Positions 35,336 to 48,288 of a DNA stretch of 64,000 bases are shown one piece after another (positions within the stretch are counted from its first letter, which is position 1; each line of letters opens with the position of its first letter). The position numbers and the translations under genes were made by a program. This stretch comes from Myotis daubentonii (lineage: Eukaryota; Chordata; Mammalia; Chiroptera; Vespertilionidae), in contig NC_081850.1 in NCBI RefSeq assembly GCF_963259705.1, forward strand, positions 37,227,667 through 37,291,666, given 5' to 3'. The notes under the pieces are model-generated. The model was not told the origin of the DNA, did no database searches, and saw nothing but the letters and a program-made list of their open reading frames with translations.

Positions 35336-36309
35336 CCACACACGTCTTCTATTTATTCTCCTTCCAAAAATATATCTCATATATAATCACTTATCTTCAT
35401 CTCTATTGTCTCTAGCCTAATCCAAGACATTATTCACAATCAGCTCTGCTATAATAGCCTTTCATCTGATCTTTCTCCTTCTGCTCTTGTTACTCTCCAA
35501 TGCATTTTCCATATAGCAGCCATTCATTCATCATTCACTCATTTTTTTCAATTCATTCAACATATTTATCTTGTACTTACATGCTAAGTTTGTTTTAGAA
35601 TTTTAAAATATATAGCAGTGACTAAACAAAGTCCTTAGAACTTATATATAGTGGGAAAATACATAAATTGGAAGATATTAGATGATAATATGTGTAATAC
35701 AGAAGAATAAAGCAGGGTAAAGTAAACAGAGACCTGTATGGGAATTAAGGACTAATGGGTGCTGTATTATATACAGCTGTCAATAGTGCTATCTCTGATT
35801 ATATTGGACAGAAGTGAGGAGGCATGTGAATACTTGGGTAAGAGTGCTCTAAGTGGAGGAAAAGAAGGCAAAGCCCATGCTTGGTGTGTTTGAGGAACAG
35901 CAAAGCAGCCACTGTGGCTGAAGCAGGGAGTGGGAGGGAAATGGCAGGCCATGGGGACCAGATCATGTAGGGCCTTGGAATCTATGATGAAGACTTTGGC
36001 TTTACCTTGGGTTGGTGGGGAACAAGAAAAGTCATGGGAATGTTTTGCTGACAAGGTAGAACTTGCTTTTTAACAAGATCATCTGAATTGCTCAGTCCAT
36101 GATCTTTTAAAATGTAAATGGTATCAGATCACTTCCATTGCTTAATACCGTTTGATGGATTCCCATTGTACTTAGAATAAAATCCAAGCTCCCTTAGCTA
36201 TTATTATTATTGTTGTTATTAAAATTGACACTCCATTATTTTCTGTCATAGAATTCTGCTGTCTCCCTTCCTATTAAGTATCCAATAATTGTTATTATTA
36301 TTATATTTA

Positions 36310-36713
36310 TCCTATATAATAAAGAGATAATATGCAAATTGACCATCACACCCTTGCACAAGATGGCCGCCTTCATGTGGTCACAAGATGGCCGTCAGGG
36401 GAGGGCAGTTAGGGGCGACCAGGTGAACAGGAGAGGGCAGTTGGGGCGACTGAGCCAGCAAGGGAGGACAGTTGGGGGTGACCGGGCTGGCAGGAGAGGG
36501 CAGTTGGGGGCGATTGGGCTGGCAGGGGAGTGGTTAGGGGGCAATCAGGCTGGCAGGCAGGAGTGGTTAGGGGCAATCAGCAGGCAGGCAGGTGAGCGGT
36601 TGGGAGCCAGCAGTCGGACATCCCCTGAGGGGTCCCAGATTGAAGAGGGTGCAGGCTGGGCTGAGGGACAACCCCCCCCCCCAATGCATGAATTTCGTGC
36701 ACTGAGCCTCTAG
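36310..36713 (+). mobile_element. Non-autonomous Helitron
   Basis: The 5' end is TCCTATATAATAAAGAG and the 3' end is hairpin gcatgaatttcgtgcactga then CCTCTAG. It sits between A (36309) and T (36714). The interior is a G-rich tandem-like stretch (ggcagttgggggcgattggg). Confidence 0.9.
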
Positions 36714-38038
36714 TTTGTTTATAAGCTGCTGCATCCACTCAAAAATATACTATGGAGATGTTGTGGTATGTGGGTCTTTTCCATACTAAGTCATCCCAAG
36801 AGTGCTTTGTTTTTGGAGTTCTTGTGTTTGCTCGCTATAGGGTATATTTTTTCTGTATCTTCCCTCACTGTCATATTTGGCCAATGACCTACCTCTAGCC
36901 ATGTTATTTTGGATGCCAGGCTAACTGCTGTTGAGCTGGATGCTAAAGCTTGCCTTGGTTTGTGGGCTACATCAATACTTCTCAAACTTTAATGAATGAA
37001 TGAATTATCTGGAAGGAGGAAAGGGGATCCTGTTAAGATACTGATACTTATTCAGTAGGTCTTGAGTGGGCCTTGAAATTCTGCATTTCTACCAAGCTCA
37101 TAGGTGATGCTCATGCTGCTGGTGCTATGAGTGATGAGGTGGTTTGATCACATAGCTTGTTTGAGCATTGGAATCACCCCAAAAACTACAAACTCCTGGA
37201 TACCTCCCTTCTTCCCGAAGGTTCCAATATAATTAGACTGGGATGCAGTATGGTGAATTAGAGTAAGGTGAATTTTCTAGGCTTCATTAGTGATTCTAAT
37301 TTGTAGCAAAATTTGAGAGCTGCTGGATTGGATGACATTGGGTCCTATTTTAAAACAAAGCATACCAAGTAATACTCTGCAGAGCTGTATTCTTTTTTAA
37401 AAGTTAGTTTTATAGCTATAGAAAAAGTCTGGCCACACTAATGGATGACTTAAAGATCTCTGCCTCGCACACGATTGGGTAGTGTCCCCAACATCCTCAG
37501 CACAGCTGTCACAAGGTCTAGACTTCCTGCCTTCAGAAGAGGGTTGTTCCAAGTCCAGTTAAAATATGCCCACTGACAACAAGACTATATAAATCAGGTC
37601 CCCTCCTGTATGAACTTATGCTGAGGCAGAGAATGGGATGAAGCATAGAAATGCTCCATTTCTTTTTTTCTTGTAATTTCTAGCATGTTAATGTACATTT
37701 TTGGAGCCAGCAACTAAGAACTTCTTGTGTGGTTCAAACTAACCCTTTGGTCATCAAAAGCAGATGTTTCAAACTACTGAAGATCAATGAGACAGTTCCA
37801 ATTTACAGATTAATTATATGACTGCTAGATATGGGTGTCTCAAATGGTCTTGGAGACATTGGGCAGAAGAGAAAATGCCCAAGCTCTGTCTTCTTTCCCT
37901 CTCCCCTCACACCTGCCCACTCAGTTCCTTTGGCCAGGTGATTTACTGTGTGTTAGTAGAGCCTGGGGCACTTTCCTGTTGAAATGTACTTCAATCCCAT
38001 GTATTAGGATTGTTTTTTTTTTTTCCTGGCTGGTCTAG

Positions 38039-38278
<240 letters not shown>

Positions 38279-38537
38279 TGATGGTTGACAAACAGGGCAG
38301 AGAGGAAGTAGCTCAGAAAAATCTAGTGAGGTGCTTGTATTAGTCAGGGACCTCCAGAGAAACAGAACCAATGGAATATCAAGGATTGGCTCAAGTGATT
38401 ATGGGGAAAGAAGCAACTTTGAGGGGTGCGAATGGAAGTTTTGGGAATAGTTGCCTATGTCTGTTCGAAAAGAAGTAAGAAGAAAGGTTGCCTGCTAAAT
38501 TCACGAGGCAAGAATAGAGACGGGTTTTGGGATAAAT

Positions 38538-38844
38538 CAGTGATTCTCAACCTTCCTAATGCCGCGACCCTTTAATACAGTTCCTCAAGTTGTGGTGACC
38601 CCCAACCATAAAATTATTTTCGTTGCTACTTCATAACTATAATTTTGCTTCTGTTATGAATCGTAATGTAAATATCTGATATGCAGGATGTATTTTCATT
38701 GTTACAAATTGAACATAAAGCATAGTGATTAATCACAAAAACAATATGTAATTATATATGTGTTTTCCGATGGTCTTAGGCGACCCCTGTGAAAGGGTCA
38801 TTCGACCCCTAAAGGGGTCGTGACCCACAGATTGAGAACTGCTG
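38538..38844. mobile_element. SPIN-like hAT miniature element, near full length
   Basis: 307 bp with termini cagtgattctcaacc and gattgagaactgctg. The exact 8-bp target duplication ggataaat lies at 38530-38537 and 38845-38852. It lies in PGM5 intron 2. SPIN elements are known for horizontal transfer among tetrapods, including vesper bats. Confidence 0.9.
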
Positions 38845-39079
38845 GGATAAATGGAGATGTTTTCTAAAAGGTACTCTGGGAAATTTGTTGAAGATTCTTG
38901 AGAAGTGAGGACCAGGGTGAAGTTAAACCCGCATTCTTAGGATAAGGCAGTCTGTATAACTCCATGACTACCTTCAGCAATGTATGGGAGTGTCAGCAGT
39001 GGGAGCAGGTAGGTGTTTGGGGAATGATCAGGTGGGTGGGCACGGCAGAGCATCAAGAGGGCTGGTGGTGGTTAATAGT

Positions 39080-39300
39080 GTCTGAGCTGACATCAGACAA
39101 CTAAGATTCAAATCCAGCCTCTGTCAATTAATAGGTATGTGACCTTGGTTAAGGTCACCTCTTCCAATTTCTGTTTCCCCATTTGGAAACTGAGGGTAAT
39201 AATAACACTTCATCTGCTTTTTGTGAGTGCCAAATTCCATATAAAGTGTGAGATGTGGTATATGTAAATTTCAATAAATGTTGGCTTGTGTTACTGGGCT
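39080..39300. mobile_element. MIR fragment
   Basis: gattcaaatccagcctctgt, ggtatgtgaccttggttaag and ccccatttggaaactgaggg are typical MIR blocks. Confidence 0.75.
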
Positions 39301-40021
39301 AACAAAGGCATAGCTCAAATGGTGGATCGTAGGATCCTGCCTGGAATAAGACACCAATGAAACTAGAATGGACTGATGGCCTGGGATTAATTAAGTGATG
39401 AAGAAAGAGCAGGCTCAGCAGAGGTACAGAGTAAGATAGAAGGAAGATAAGGAATTTGTGGGGTAAGGATACTCATGTTTGATATTTTTGAAGGAAGGAT
39501 TTCAAGAGACATTATTACTTAAGTTATGACTGTACCAGGCATCAACTAAAATGAAGAAAAAAATCATTGGAGTAGAAGATGTCAAGGAACTTGGAAGTTG
39601 TTAAGGAACACAGGTGGCTGATGAGCTCTGAGGTTATCTGTGTGGGTGACTGGTTGAAAATTACCATCTCATGCGGTAGAACTTGTTTTACTTAAAAAAA
39701 AATCAGTGTACTTTGGCACTAAAACTCAAATACAGACTTAAAAACTGACAGAGACAGCACTATAACATGTTGTGGTGTCCCGAAGATGGGGATATTTATG
39801 CATTCTTTAATCTGGTGAGCATTAGTTTTGCATAAAAAAATGCAAAAACCAAATAAGATTATTTACTTTTTATGTTTTGTAAAAGGGTAAAGTTGATAAG
39901 GAATATGTTTATTACTTTGTGGTCCTTATTTTTTCTATATGACAAAAAGAATGTCAGTACAGTTTACTAGGCTCTATTCTTTCCCACCTACTGGAATGGC
40001 GCTATTGCTATTCCTTCCCCA

Positions 40022-40100
40022 CCCCCAGTTTTATTGAGGTGTAATTAATATACACAAAACTTGCACATATTTAATGCATACAATTTAATGAGTTTAGGGA
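40022..40100 (-). mobile_element. Small old L1 fragment
   Basis: About 80 bp (agttttattgaggtgtaatt and following) resembles the antisense L1 3' region also seen at 47270 and 51840. Confidence 0.45.
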
Positions 40101-40163
40101 CTATTCCTTTTCATATGTTCAATGAGCATTTATTGGGAGGCAGTAACAGTGTTATGCCCTAAA

Positions 40164-40472
40164 GTAGTACTGTCAAATAAAAACAGGTTGTGAGTTACAT
40201 ATGTATTTTAAATTTTTCTGATAGCCACATAAACAAAGTAAAAAAACAACAGGTGAAATGAGTAATATATTTTATTTAACCTAATATATCCAAAATATTA
40301 TTATTTCAACATGTTACTATAAAATTATTAATACAATGTATTATAGTTTTCTACTAACTCTTCAAAATTTTGTGTGTATTTTATAATCATAGAACATTTC
40401 AAATTAACTATCATATTTCAAGTGCTCAGTAGCCACATGTGGCTAGTGGCTATTGTATCAGACAGTGCAGCT
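40164..40472 (-). mobile_element. hAT-Charlie fossil (MER5-related, longer form)
   Basis: The right end tagccacatgtggctagtgg and cagacagtgcagctct matches the MER5 terminus. The long AT-rich interior (attttatttaacctaatata) indicates a longer relative than MER5A. The left end tagtactgtcaaataaaa is diverged. Confidence 0.7.
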
Positions 40473-41307
40473 CTAGGATTGGGATATAAAATAAGTCAAT
40501 AAGTAATTTGTGTTCAGTAGAAAGTTAAAATATAGTTGGTGAATGAAATGAATACCCAAAGCTATCTTAATATCTCTCTCTCCCTATCTGCCATCTATTT
40601 CTCTATAATTTATATTTTAGATCTTTCAATCTACTTATTTGATTCTCAGACTTGTTGCAAAAAATGTAAAGTGGCTTGTGTTAAGTCATAAAAGTTAAAA
40701 AGACAAGAAAAACTAAAGGAGGACAACTATTATTTTTATGTTCAGTTAATTTAAAGTGGTATTACAACTAATGTATGGGGTATTTTGAGTTAAATTCATT
40801 TTAAAAACGTAGGAGTCACTAGAGAGTATGAGTTGGGGAAAATAATTTACCCTGGTAAATTCACACATCCACGAGGCAACAGACCTGGGAGTAGAAATCA
40901 TATGTTTTCCCCTCTAAGTGCACTTGGGAAGCTGCAGTTTAATTCTGGAATCCCTCACTTCTGTCAAATGCATATCCTGTTTGTGTCTCATATCCTGAAT
41001 AAAGCTGATTACATAACCGGGCCTCCCTGGCAGGTGTGAAACTATTTTTAGGGAAGATGTATCCTAGCTTAGAAGTAGATTCAAACAAACAAACATGTAG
41101 GTTATGCACCTCCATTGAATAGGTGAGGCTGACTGAATTTCTTCCTCAGTGGATGTATACAACACAAGAAATAATTGAACTGTGGACTGTTGTCTGTTTA
41201 GAGAACAAATGAATCTTTCTCCTTGTTGGTAGAGGAGGAGGTAATATTTCTCTAATGAAAAATTTAAATAAATTTATGTTTGGTGATGCATGATTTTCAA
41301 ATTTTAG

Positions 41308-41454
41308 GTCCTGCACCAGATGTTGTTTCAGACAAAATCTATCAGATCAGCAAAACAATTGAGGAATATGCTATATGTCCTGATCTTCGAATCGACCTGT
41401 CTCGACTAGGAAGACAAGAATTTGACCTGGAGAACAAATTCAAACCATTTAGAG
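41308..41454 (+). CDS. PGM5: PGM5 coding exon 3
   Basis: The acceptor ...caaattttag precedes GTCCTGCACCAGATG, and the donor after AGAG is gtaata. It enters in phase 1, completing the split Gly codon, and leaves in phase 1. It encodes [21 protein letters not shown] through LENKFKPFR, the end of domain I and the linker helices, with the conserved [10 protein letters not shown] segment that follows the catalytic loop in PGM1/PGM5. There is no internal stop. Exon 2 and exon 4 join it cleanly in frame. Confidence 0.94.
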
Positions 41455-43162
41455 GTAATAGACTATGTTCTGAAGAAGTCAGAATAACTCTGTGGGTGGG
41501 TTGACTGGTTTCTGCAGGGCAGTGTACATGGGAAAGTGATTGAAGTATCAATCTTTGGAGTGACGCTTGATAAATAGATATAATCTGAATGTAGTGTAGA
41601 GGAAAATGAGAACAGCCAAGATATTCAGAACTGGCAACTTTCTAAAACCACTTTCCAAATTCTCCATCATTTTCCACATAGGGAAAGTTTCAGGGCTGAC
41701 ACTTTTTCATTGTTCCAAGAATAGGATGTGAATTGTGGAAAGTTGTCTTTGTTTTTCTAGCACTTAAGGTGGAGATGCCCAAATACCTTAGATAATTAAT
41801 GGGAGACCCAACATGGTAGTGAGGCTGTAATTTCCCATGAAGATAAAACCATGCAGTTCATCTTGATTCAATGAACAATTACTGGTTATCTGCTCTCTAC
41901 CAACTCTGTGTTAGTAAATTTTACAAATTCAGTAAGTACCTACTGGATTTAGGCAAGTGGTTCAAAAATTAGAGAACCAGAATGGTATTGTCAAAAATAG
42001 TATCCTGTGTCGTTACATGAATAAAACCTCTGACATACTCAGATTACAACCTTTTATTTTATATTGCACTATATAACAGAATTACTGCCATTTATGTGCA
42101 TATCATTTCCCCCCTCTTATTTTTATCTTGATATTTTTCTTTTTTCCTCAAAGTCATACAAGTAGCAATAAAGCTAATATTTCTTTTTTTACTCATTTGG
42201 TATCCCTGTAAGCTTAAATACAGTTAAGATGGTACCCATGTTTTACAAGTAATTTGACTTAGCTAAAAAGATGAAATACCTGGTTCATAGCAGCATGGTA
42301 TTGTAGGGTCAGAAGAGCTTGAAATGAACTGTTCAAGGGTCACATTTTTGGGCCAACTCTTACATTTTTCTTGAAAGATTTTGAGTTAATTGTTTACTTA
42401 TCAGAAATCAATGCAAAGCCATATGATACTTACTGGAAGCAACAGAAGCCTGCTTTTATTAATCTAGTTGGGAGCATGTCAAATCAGTGTGTGTGTGTGT
42501 GGGGGGGTGCACACACATGTGCATGCACATGTACACCCCCACCCCCCACTAGGCTTGGAAGAACTGGGCAATAAGATGACTGAGAAAAATCAGGCAGTTC
42601 CATCAAGAAAAAGTTTTATTGATTGATTGATTGTAACTTCACAATTTTATTTAGTTGTTCAAGAGACCAGGTCTTTGATGAACTCAGATTCATGTCCATT
42701 GCCACAGCCACATTGCTAATTTGATGAGTTTTTTTAAAAAATGCTATGGATACCAGGAAGTGGTAGAGAGATCCCCTGGCTTCCCAAAAGCATGTGCACA
42801 TAATTGTTTGGGATAATTGTTGTGGTATGTTCTTGCTGTTTTAAATGTTGAGCAGGGCTTAGGTTAATTGGAAACAAATAAATCCTTGGCATTTCACCTT
42901 AAAGGATCAAGAGCATGAACTTTGTGGAGTGAACTTTTAAATTTCACTGAATTCTATTTGTTTTCTTGTTTTTTACATTTCTGTTTGGTACTGTGTGTTA
43001 TCTGCTCTAAATACAAATGTATTTAGGCAAGTGGTTCAAGAATTAAAGTACCAGATTGAAATTGCCAAAAACATTATTCTATATTTTACAATGAGTAAAA
43101 TTTTTACTATATTCAAGACATGACTTTTTATTTTATAGATTAATATTTTATTGTGGTTATAC

Positions 43163-43319
43163 TAGAGGCCTGATGCATGAAATTCGTGCAAGGGGCTCGG
43201 CCCTTGCAGCCCTGGCCAGCCCTTGCAGCCCCTCACAGCCTGGCTTCGTCCGGAAGGTTGTCCAGATGCTCATTCTGCTGTTTGGTCTAATTAGCATATT
43301 AGTTCTTTACTATATAGGA
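43163..43319 (-). mobile_element. Short non-autonomous Helitron
   Basis: 157 bp with CTAG left end, hairpin gcatgaaattcgtgca, and right end ctttactatatagga before T (43320). The interior is reduced to a small C/T-rich segment. Confidence 0.85.
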
Positions 43320-43809
43320 TATATATAACAAAGTTTATCATTTTAACCATTTTTAGGTGTTAAGTTCATATAGATTAATTTTTAATTAATTTATTTTAAG
43401 GATTAGTATCTTCTCCCTGTCAAAATGTGATTAAAAACTGTGTTCTTTAAAAGTAATGACATTATATTTGAATGGACCTACATAGTACATTGATCTAAGT
43501 GCAAGGAAAAATAATTTTGCATATTTGACCAGAGGAAGAGAGTTTCATGTTACATATTAAAATCTCTTCCATTAAAAATGGCATGTGGGTTTACTGAAAA
43601 TTATTAAAGGTGGATTGCTAATATTCTTAGTGCATGTTTAGGTATTTCAGGATTCCAAAGAAGCATGTGTTTGAAAACTTTGAAAAACAACACATGTAAG
43701 TTTCAGAATTAACGAATTTAAAGAGTTAGGCTCATGAACAAAATCTTAGTGTATAAAAGTCAAGTAGGAGCTTTTCTAGGATAAGTACTTTCTGAGTATT
43801 ATTATGTAA

Positions 43810-45107
43810 CTAGAGGCCCGGTGCACAAAAATTTGTGCTCGGGGGGGGGGGGGATCCCTCGGGAGATAACGCCCTGCTGACTTAGGCCTGCTCCTGGGTG
43901 GCAGAGGGCAGGCCCAATCCCTGGGTGCAGCCCCTGGTCGGGCTCAGAGCAGGGCCGATTGGGGAGTTGGGGTGTCGCCCCCTGTCATGCACAGAGCAGG
44001 GTGGATCGGGAGGTTGCGATGCCACCCTCAGTCACGCTCAGGGTAGGGCCGATTGGGGGGGTTGGGGCACCGCCCCCTGTCACACTCAAGGCAGGGTCGA
44101 TGGGGAGGTTGTGGCGCCACTCCCTGTCACGCACAGAGCAGGGCCAATCAGGGGGTTGGGGCGCTGCCCCCTGTCACTCACAGAGCAGGGCCCATCAGGG
44201 TGGTTGGGGCTCCTTACCCTGTCACACACAGAGCAGGGCTGATCAGGGGGTTGGGGCGCTGCACCCTGTCACACACTGAGCCGCAGGGCAATCAGGGGGT
44301 TGGGGAGCTCCCTCTTATCAGGCACAGAGCAGGGCTGATCAGGGGGTTGGGGTGCTTTCCCCTGTCACGAACAGAGCAGGGCGGATGGGGAGGTTGTGGC
44401 CCTGCCCCCTGTCACACACAGAGCAGCAGGGCGATCAGGGGGTTTGGGCGCTGCCCCCTGTCACTCTGATCCCAGTGCTGGGAGGCCTCTCGGCTCCGCT
44501 GATCCCGGTGCTGGGAGGCATATTACCCTTTTACTATATAGAATAGAGGCCTGCTGCACGGGTGGGGGCCAGCTGGTTTTCCCTGAAGGGTGTCCTGGAT
44601 CAGGGTGGGAGTCCCCACTGGGGTGCCTGGCCAGTCTGGGTGAGGGGCTGAGGGCTGTTTTCAGGCTGGCGGGTGACGGAAGCTCCCAACCGCTCCTTTT
44701 TTTCTTTTTGTTTTATTCTGGGCCAGCTTTAGCTCTGAGGCTTGGCTCCAGCTATTAGGCCTCGGCTGCTGAAAGCAGGTATCTGGTTTGTTTGGGTTCT
44801 ATAATCGAAACACTGTTTCAACTCCAGCTCTGAGATCCCGGCTGGCTGAAAGCAGGTTTCTGGGGTTTTGTTTAGCTTCTATATTTGTAACAATGTTTCA
44901 AACTGCAAGCTCAGAGGCTGGCAGCGGCAGATGGGGAACGTTGGAGTCCTCCGTCACTGAAGCAAGCAAGCCTCATGTTTGCTTCAAGCTGCCTGGCTGC
45001 TGGCCGCCATCTTGGCTGGCAGTTAATTTGCATATTGGCCTGATTAGCCAATGGGAAGGGTAGCAGATGTATGGCTAATTACCATGTTTCTCTTTTATTA
45101 GATAGGA
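43810..45107 (-). mobile_element. Composite HeliBat-type Helitron (copy 2)
   Basis: It has the same architecture and orientation as 7775-9340: CTAG end, hairpin, 47-bp minisatellite, internal 5'-end junction at 44543, second unit, and terminal tttattagatagga at 45107. Flanking bases are A (43809) and T (45108). It lies in PGM5 intron 3. The shared internal junction shows the composite moved as one unit or was duplicated. Confidence 0.88.
43930..44470. repeat. 47-bp minisatellite inside Helitron copy 2
   Basis: About 11 units of the same motif as at 7930-8660 (cctgtcacacacagagcagg). Fewer units than copy 1 suggests gain or loss by whole repeats since they diverged. Confidence 0.85.
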
Positions 45108-45800
45108 TGATCACTAAGTTTGAAAAATGTAATGTATTCTGGTTTTATTTATTTGTCAAATAAATGGAAAAGACGTGTTTTGGATTCCTGGTCATTGGGT
45201 GGTGTTGGACACTGGAGTACATTTGTGTTTGATGAGGATTTCTCATATCTGGCATTCACTCTTGAATTGGTACTAGATTGGGCACACAAGAGACTTCACA
45301 CAAACTCAGGAATATATCCCTCATCCTTAATTTCGAACCTGAGTCTGTTTGGCACAATGGCATTTGGAAAATAGGAGTCACTGCTGAGGTCACTCCTTGA
45401 TTTGTTTCATGCCAGCTGAGTCATTCTTTGGCCAACCCCATAGGAGAGCCCACTGAGTATGCCAAGATGCCTTTCAGCACTGAGGTGGGTGCAGTTTTTT
45501 GGGGGAGGTGGTAGAAACAGGACACAGTTTTAACTACTTTATTCTTGTGGTTGATTTTTTACTTGCAAAGGAGAATTTAAAACTTGATACTATTTATATC
45601 CATGTAACCTGAAAAGTTTATAGCATCTTAATGTGTCTTAGTTTGTGATTTTGTCTGTAAATGGACACTTGGCTTCCCACATAATGTGTGGGGTTATGAT
45701 GGGATTATGATTAGAGATCCATATATTAAGGTAGTAATTCATTTTTATACTTCCAAGTCTTCTTCATGGTCACAGTTTTCCTTTGCTTTTTTATCCTTAG

Positions 45801-45926
45801 TGGAGATAGTGGACCCAGTGGATATCTATCTCAATCTCCTTCGGAACATCTTTGACTTTAATGCCATCAAAAGTTTGCTAGCTGGGCCTGGCCAACTGAA
45901 GATCCGAGTTGATGCTATGCATGGAG
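45801..45926 (+). CDS. PGM5: PGM5 coding exon 4
   Basis: The acceptor (tttttatccttag) precedes TGGAGATAGTGG, and the donor is gtaagc. It enters and leaves in phase 1. It encodes [20 protein letters not shown] through [10 protein letters not shown], the beginning of domain II. This matches the corresponding PGM5 exon at nearly every residue I can recall, with a few conservative differences around [13 protein letters not shown]. There is nothing unusual in it. Confidence 0.93.
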
Positions 45927-46199
45927 GTAAGCTTGGGGGCTTTTACCATTTGGTGGGCAAGAAATGTTAAGGAGACCTTGACCCATGTGGGGTTTCTGGT
46001 ATTATGAGGAATGGTGCGTTTGTAGGTATTCATATAACATATGTATTTTCAGTTATTTGGAATGCTCTGGTAGACTTCAGGGCTCTAATTCCTTTGTTTG
46101 ATGCAAATGAAAACAAAGCTTTGAACAAATAAGTCCGCTGTCACACTGTGTTTGCTCCTAATAAGGTAGATCTGCTATACCTGGTTTTAGGAGGGTGCC

Positions 46200-46830
46200 T
46201 TATGTACTAGGTGACCTGTGGGGACCAGTGGCACACAGTCTCCCTGATCATTGAACCCAGTGTTCCATGAGTGTCCGTTGTGTGGGTTGTGTGTGCCCTC
46301 CTGTTGTAGATGAGCCTTGATTGCTATTGGCACATCAGTGGGTGAGGTTAACCCTCAGGCTGACTGGCTGTGAAGACTGGCCATGACCACAGGGTATGTA
46401 TGAGCTGCTGTGCTCAGGCTGACCCTATAGAGTGGGATTTGCCCCAGTGGGCTCTGGTGCCTGCCGAGACCACCGTTTGGGGGTGCTGCTTGTGGAGTTA
46501 ATTGGATAGTGCTTTGTTGTGGTCTGAAGCCAGCCACGAGGTGTGTTGGTTCTGGGGCCTCTTGGGAACTGCTCCAGTACAGGCCAAAATCAGCTGCTGC
46601 CTGTAACTGGCCTGGTGCTACTGGTAGGAGCTACAAAGTGATTCAAGGTTGGTAGCTAGCTACGTGTGCTAGGCCTGGAAGTGCGTGGGAGAAGCCACAC
46701 TGCTAACCGTGGCTGGCTGCCACCAGCACCATGCCTGGGCCCACTCAGCAGAAGGCACAGGGCACCCTAAGCCCTGCCCATTGCCCATAAGGCTCAGCCA
46801 CTGAAAGAGTCAGGCAGTATGAGGTGGATC
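46200..46830. other. Moderately GC-rich unassigned block in intron 4
   Basis: The base composition differs from the flanks and the text (accagtggcacacagtctcc, ctgctgtgctcaggctgacc) looks like an old interspersed repeat, possibly LTR or L1 5' region. I cannot name it, and see no coding signal. Confidence 0.35.
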
Positions 46831-46892
46831 CTGTTAATCTGGAAAATTATGCCCTTTTATTCTGGGAAATTATTTTGAATTACTTCTTGGAT

Positions 46893-46985
46893 GATTTCCT
46901 TCCTTCCTTTCCTTCCTCCTTCCCCTCCCCTCCCCTCTCCTCCCTTCTCCTCCCCTCCCCTTCCCTCCCCTCCCCCCCTTCCTTT
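46893..46985. repeat. Pyrimidine-rich (TCCCC/TTCC) tract
   Basis: Almost pure C/T over 90 bp; homopurine on the other strand, so capable of triplex-type structure. Confidence 0.85.
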
Positions 46986-47269
46986 CCAGAATGGCTGTTG
47001 TTTAGATATTGGACCTATAGAACTGATATTCTCATTATCCTGTTCTCCACCGCCCCCCCCCCCCCCCACATCACCACCATCCATTTATCTTCTCTTTATT
47101 TTGTGATACTTTCTGGGAAATTTAATCAACTTATCTCCAATTTCTTCCATTAAGTTTTTCAATCCCACTATCACATTTTTAATCTCTCCCAATTGTTTTT
47201 GTTTTCCAAATAATTTCTTTTTAAAATAGCTTCTTATTCATGTTTCATGAATGCCATATTTTTTAAATA

Positions 47270-47935
47270 AGTCAGGTTTGCTGAGGTATAATTTATATAT
47301 ATGCAGCAAAATTTATACCTTGTAGGTATACAGTTAGATGAAGTTTGACAAATATAAATAGTTATGTAACCAATATGACAATCAAAATATAGAATATTTC
47401 CCTTCAAAAAATACCTCTGTGGCCCTTTGAAATCAAACCCAGCCTCTAACACTTAGCCCCTGGCAATCACTCATCTGCTCTCTGCCTACATAATTTTGCC
47501 TTTTTCAGAAGGCCCCATGTAATATGTCACTTTTTTCTTCAGGCTTCTTTCAGTCAGCATAATGTTTCAGAGATGCTTTCATGGTGTTGTGTGTATTAGC
47601 AGTTATTCCTTATTTTGACTGAGTAGTTGTGCATTGTAGGGTAGTACTATTTGTTTATCTATCACCAGTTCATGTAATTAGGGTTATTTCTAGGTTTTGG
47701 CCATTATAAACAAAGCTGCTACAAACATTTGTGAACAAGTCTTTGTAGGGAGATAGGATTTCATTGTCTTGGATAAATACCTAGAAACTGCCCAACTATT
47801 TTCCAGAGTGGCTGTATCATTTATATTACCAGGAATATATGAGGGCTCCAGTTTTTCTGTGTCCTTATCAATGCTTAGTATTGTTAGTCTTTTCAGTGTT
47901 AGCCATTCTAACATAACTTGTTGATCTCTATTAGG
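47270..47935 (-). mobile_element. Old L1 fragment interrupted by a Helitron
   Basis: Motifs such as tttgctgaggtataatttat, cctctggcaatcactcatct-like text and ggccattataaacaaagctg are typical of antisense, diverged L1 3' regions. The Helitron at 47939 follows immediately. Confidence 0.6.
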
Positions 47936-47938
47936 ATG

Positions 47939-48288
47939 CTAGAGGCCCGGTGCACGAAAATTTGTGCATTGGAGGCAGGGGCAGCCTGGCCTGCCCCCTC
48001 TCACAGTCTGGGAGCCCTCAGGGGATGTCCTACTGACAGCTTAAGTCAGCCCTAAGCCGCAATCTGGCCTCCCTCTGCGGTAGGCTACCATGCTGATCAG
48101 GGGAAGGCGCCGCCTCCATCACCCTGCTGCTACTGCCACTGCCGGCCATGGTGGCTGCAAGGCCTAAGCCCTGGGCCTCGCAGGCGGTGGAGCTCATGGC
48201 TGCCTGAGCCCCAGGCCTCGCAGCCGCTGTGGCTTTGTCTGGATGGACGTCCTCCCTAATTAGCATATTACCCTTTTATTAGTATAGA
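47939..48288 (-). mobile_element. Non-autonomous Helitron
   Basis: CTAG left end with hairpin gtgcacgaaaatttgtgcat; right end taattagcatattacccttt and tataga before T (48289). The left flank base is G, not A. It is inserted into an old L1. Confidence 0.85.

Larger units (their letters stand above)
13312..38038 (+). other. PGM5: PGM5 intron 1 (24.7 kb)
   Basis: The intron is bounded by gtgagt at 13312 and ag at 38037-38038. It contains Helitrons, L1 ends, a solo LTR, SINEs, a hAT element, MER5 and MIR fossils, (GT)n, (GA)n, (TTTA)n and (CA)n tracts, all listed separately. Between them, about 13612-14240, 14420-17380, 20000-22082, 22970-25390, 26900-27540 and 36720-38030 are AT-rich with no supported gene or clearly recognisable element. 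Confidence 0.85.

Noticed and set aside
43898..44758. Similar overlapping frames up to 138 codons
   Set aside because: Same minisatellite in the second Helitron copy.
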